A DNA stretch of 13,933 nt, from positions 1 through 13,933 of the forward strand of contig JAGTUZ010000071.1 of NCBI GenBank assembly GCA_018224415.1, given 5' to 3'. Source of the DNA: Bacteroidota bacterium (GTDB taxonomy: Bacteria > Bacteroidota > Ignavibacteria > SZUA-365). Numbering within the stretch: the stretch's first letter is position 1; every line of letters starts with the position of its first letter. The notes beneath the pieces were generated by a model. The model was not told the origin of the DNA. It made no database searches and saw only the letters and a list, made by a program, of their open reading frames with translations. The translations under genes and the position numbers were made by a program. Shown here piece after piece: positions 11,842-13,933 of this stretch.

Positions 11842-13933
11842 TCAATCGAAAAAGACCCAGTCCACTCCGAGGCGGAATGCCCGGTCGAACATGGGATGGA
11901 AAGCCGTTGTGATGTGCTGGTCATTGAGCAGATTATAGAGCAGCACATGAATCGTTGCCCGCTGCTTGATCGTCGCAAAAAGGAAAAGATCGATTCTTTT
12001 GACGTCGGTATATTCGCGCAGCGTTTCGTGGTATGTGTCGTCCGGTAGAAAGACGCCGATTTCCGGATGATGGAGCAGCGGCAGGAACGGTGACGAATGG
12101 CTGAAGCGTGCACCGGCGCGAAGGTCGAGCGTCCCTTCGATCAGCCCGCCACGATAGTACAATTCGTACACACCCGAGAATTCCGGAGCCGTCAGGGTGT
12201 TCCGGAGACGGTCTGATGAAAGCACCGAGCCACGCAGGTCGAGATGAAAACGCCAGAGCTTCAGTCGCACATCGCCGCTTGCGCCGTACACGGTGCGCTG
12301 CTCGCCATCGGGAATTTCCCGGTAGAGTAGTGAATACCGGCCGGAAATCGTGTCGTGGTAGGTCAAAACACGCAGGGAGCTGTAACGGGTCTCGTTGCGA
12401 ATGAAACCGCGCAGGTCCAGTCCGAAACCGTCGGTGTCGACACGCAATCCACCTTCCGCGATTGCGTATTTGTCGAGATCCGGCGACCGGTCCCCGGTCG
12501 CGGTCACTCTCGGTGTCGTGTAGCGACGCTCGTACGGCGATTGCGGACGCGCGGCGTACGACGCCCCGCCCCAGACCGTCGCCGGGCCGAGAGGAATGTC
12601 CGCACCGGCGCCGAAGGAGATCGTGCTGCTGCCGTATCGCTGGTCGAGACGCGCGAAGCCGGCAACCGTCACAGGACCGAGTGACAGGCCGAGACGACCG
12701 CGTGCGTGGGCGACGATATCCGCGTCGTCCAACGCTTCTCCCCCCATGACCGCCTGGTACCCGCCGAACGCACCCTGCAGATCGAGCTCCGCCCATCCGA
12801 GCTGTGTCCGATGGTCGAGCACCGCCTGCATCAGCGACCAGTGGTCGCTCAGGTTCATCCTCGGTTCGGCGAGTGAATCTTCAGGATATTGAGACGCAAG
12901 ATTATCACGGTACCGACGGACATCGGAATCGGCGACCAGACGGATCATCGTAACCTGTGCCGAGTCACGATCCCATTGCAGCACCGCTCCGGTTTCCACG
13001 TGATAGTGCTGGCCCTCCGTGTGCATGGTTTCATTGACGATTTGGCCGCCAACCGCCTTCGGATCGAATGCGTTTTCGCCGAAGGCGCTGCTTTCGGCCT
13101 CGTACACGTATGGAGCGACGGATCCCGGCAAGAACGTTCCCCGGATGCCTCCGTTGAGCAGGGTCAGATGGTCGTCGTATTGCACGCGCCCCGTGAGCGT
13201 CAGCAGATCGCTGAGACGGTTCCGGTATGCGAGGCGTGCGTTCCAGCTTTCGTGCCGGTTGTTGGGGAAGCGCGCGGCGTTGTTGTTGTTGGTGGACCCG
13301 ATACTCGTGCGCGTCAATCCAAGGTAGATGTTGCTTTCATCGCTCGCTCCCAAGGTGAACATGCCATCGGTGTACAGGTACTCGTTCGCGGATTCAGTAT
13401 GCCGGAGCCGTGTGATGGGTCTCGGTGCGTTCCAGATCCTTTTCTCCGTTTCCACCACCATGACGTCACCCGGGATGCCGTACCAGAACGCCTGGTATTG
13501 GGGACGGACGATGAATCGGGCGGCATCTTCCGTCGAGACCCGGTAGGGGTCGGGCTGTCCGGTAAGCAGATTGTCGATGGCCAGGCCATCCACCGTAAGG
13601 GTACTTTGCCATGGCAGGGAGGCGCCCATGCCGATCCATGCCGGCTGCCCGTAATTCCCGAGATGGGAGAGTTGTGCCTGCGGGTGCTGCAGTGCGATCT
13701 CTCCAAGATGGTGGTACTCAATCAGCGCGACGGAGTCCTTCGAAAGAATCCAACTCCCCGCAGTCAGTTTCGCCCGGACAGTTGTTTCATCTCCCTTCAA
13801 TGTGTCAAACGATACCTGACCGATCACGAGCGAATCCTCACCGATCAGGAGCGAATCCTCACCGATCACGAGCGAATCCTCACCGATCAGGAGCGAATCC
13901 TCACCGATCACAAGTGAATCCTCACCGATCACA
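11842..13933 (-). CDS. Outer-membrane beta-barrel protein with TonB-plug-like region (partial, 5' end outside window)
   Basis: The last 697 or so residues of a larger protein. It opens in a heptapeptide repeat (V/L-IGEDSL, about 40 residues), then a region like a TonB-receptor plug: HLGNYGQPAWIGMGA, STLTVDGLAIDN, YGIPGDVMVVETEKR. From about residue 150 to the end it is long amphipathic strands typical of a large outer-membrane barrel (LGLTRTSIGS, SWNARLAYRNRL, LDLRAGARFSHSS), with VLLYNLLNDQ and the last strand RLGVDWVFFD. These last features are typical of TonB-dependent receptors. It may instead be a Bacteroidota putative porin. No TonB box or signal peptide can be seen because the N-terminus is missing. 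Substrate unknown. Confidence 0.7.
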   Translation of the reverse strand, partial: VIGEDSLVIGEDSLLIGEDSLVIGEDSLLIGEDSLVIGQVSFDTLKGDETTVRAKLTAGSWILSKDSVALIEYHHLGEIALQHPQAQLSHLGNYGQPAWIGMGASLPWQSTLTVDGLAIDNLLTGQPDPYRVSTEDAARFIVRPQYQAFWYGIPGDVMVVETEKRIWNAPRPITRLRHTESANEYLYTDGMFTLGASDESNIYLGLTRTSIGSTNNNNAARFPNNRHESWNARLAYRNRLSDLLTLTGRVQYDDHLTLLNGGIRGTFLPGSVAPYVYEAESSAFGENAFDPKAVGGQIVNETMHTEGQHYHVETGAVLQWDRDSAQVTMIRLVADSDVRRYRDNLASQYPEDSLAEPRMNLSDHWSLMQAVLDHRTQLGWAELDLQGAFGGYQAVMGGEALDDADIVAHARGRLGLSLGPVTVAGFARLDQRYGSSTISFGAGADIPLGPATVWGGASYAARPQSPYERRYTTPRVTATGDRSPDLDKYAIAEGGLRVDTDGFGLDLRGFIRNETRYSSLRVLTYHDTISGRYSLLYREIPDGEQRTVYGASGDVRLKLWRFHLDLRGSVLSSDRLRNTLTAPEFSGVYELYYRGGLIEGTLDLRAGARFSHSSPFLPLLHHPEIGVFLPDDTYHETLREYTDVKRIDLFLFATIKQRATIHVLLYNLLNDQHITTAFHPMFDRAFRLGVDWVFFD
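13819..13933 (-). repeat. 21-bp in-frame tandem repeat running off the window
   Basis: Five full 21-base units (starting 13819, 13840, 13861, 13882, 13903) and a 10-base partial at the edge. Plus-strand unit: ACCGATCA[C/G]GAGCGAATCCTC. The C/G position alternates between units, giving a 42-base higher-order period and alternating Val/Leu codons. Unit five differs only by two synonymous changes. Each unit encodes one seven-residue IGEDSL-V/L heptad of the partial barrel protein, and the array fades at VIGQVSFDTL. True copy number is unknown because the array continues outside. Confidence 0.95.

Noticed and set aside
12889..13917. A 342-codon plus-strand frame ending in ILTDHERILTDQER-type repeats
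   Set aside because: It is the mirror of the 21-bp repeat and barrel gene; any repeat with a length divisible by three stays open in several frames. The barrel composition supports the minus strand.
13819..13933. CRISPR-like array
   Set aside because: The units are contiguous 21-mers with no unique spacers, remain in frame with a protein and have no cas genes nearby.

Overview
The window looks like chromosome from a GC-rich member of the Bacteroidota/Chlorobiota (FCB) group; an Ignavibacteria- or Kapabacteria-like lineage is my best guess. The basis is the family mix: a BatE-like TPR/SH3 protein, small outer-membrane barrels, SPOR lipoproteins, an Ig-like (Big_5-type) lipoprotein beginning RPPEGGPPDTEAP after the lipid-attached Cys, and a lysine-rich S21. 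I see no transposase, integrase, phage gene, CRISPR array, tRNA or rRNA. No stretch above 300 bases lacks a gene.

Left part, plus strand (1-4425): the tail of an unidentified gene overlaps a BatE-like gene (80-844), followed by a hairpin and a candidate promoter. Then come two paralogous outer-membrane barrels (928-1701, 1795-2565), deoC (2568-3245, deoxyribose-phosphate aldolase) and two consecutive SPOR lipoproteins (3262-3834, about 3876-4376). The run closes with a strong intrinsic terminator at 4391-4425, where plus- and minus-strand units converge.

Middle part, minus strand, read right to left (10401 to 4476): rpsU (ribosomal protein S21, TTG start), a GalT/HIT-like nucleotidyltransferase-fold protein, tsaD (tRNA t6A synthesis), mltG (peptidoglycan chain release), a large Ig-like lipoprotein and a small secreted protein of unknown role. 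The four genes from the GalT-like gene to the Ig-like lipoprotein are almost contiguous (3-nt gap, ATGA overlap, 1-nt gap), so they are probably co-transcribed and partly translationally coupled.

Right part, minus strand (13933 to 10456): the C-terminal part of a large outer-membrane beta-barrel protein with a TonB-plug-like region. It opens, at the window edge, in a 21-bp tandem repeat. Next is a Cys/Met-metabolism PLP enzyme (cystathionine gamma-synthase / methionine gamma-lyase family). A long terminator hairpin ends that gene, and a promoter for rpsU appears to be embedded in the same hairpin.

I do not see a convincing new multi-gene system. The content is mostly housekeeping and envelope genes. 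The points most worth a second look are the heptapeptide repeat array, the terminator/promoter overlap with repeated ACGAAGAG units ahead of rpsU, the CxC-bearing barrel pair, and the GalT-like gene of unknown function leading the tsaD-mltG operon.
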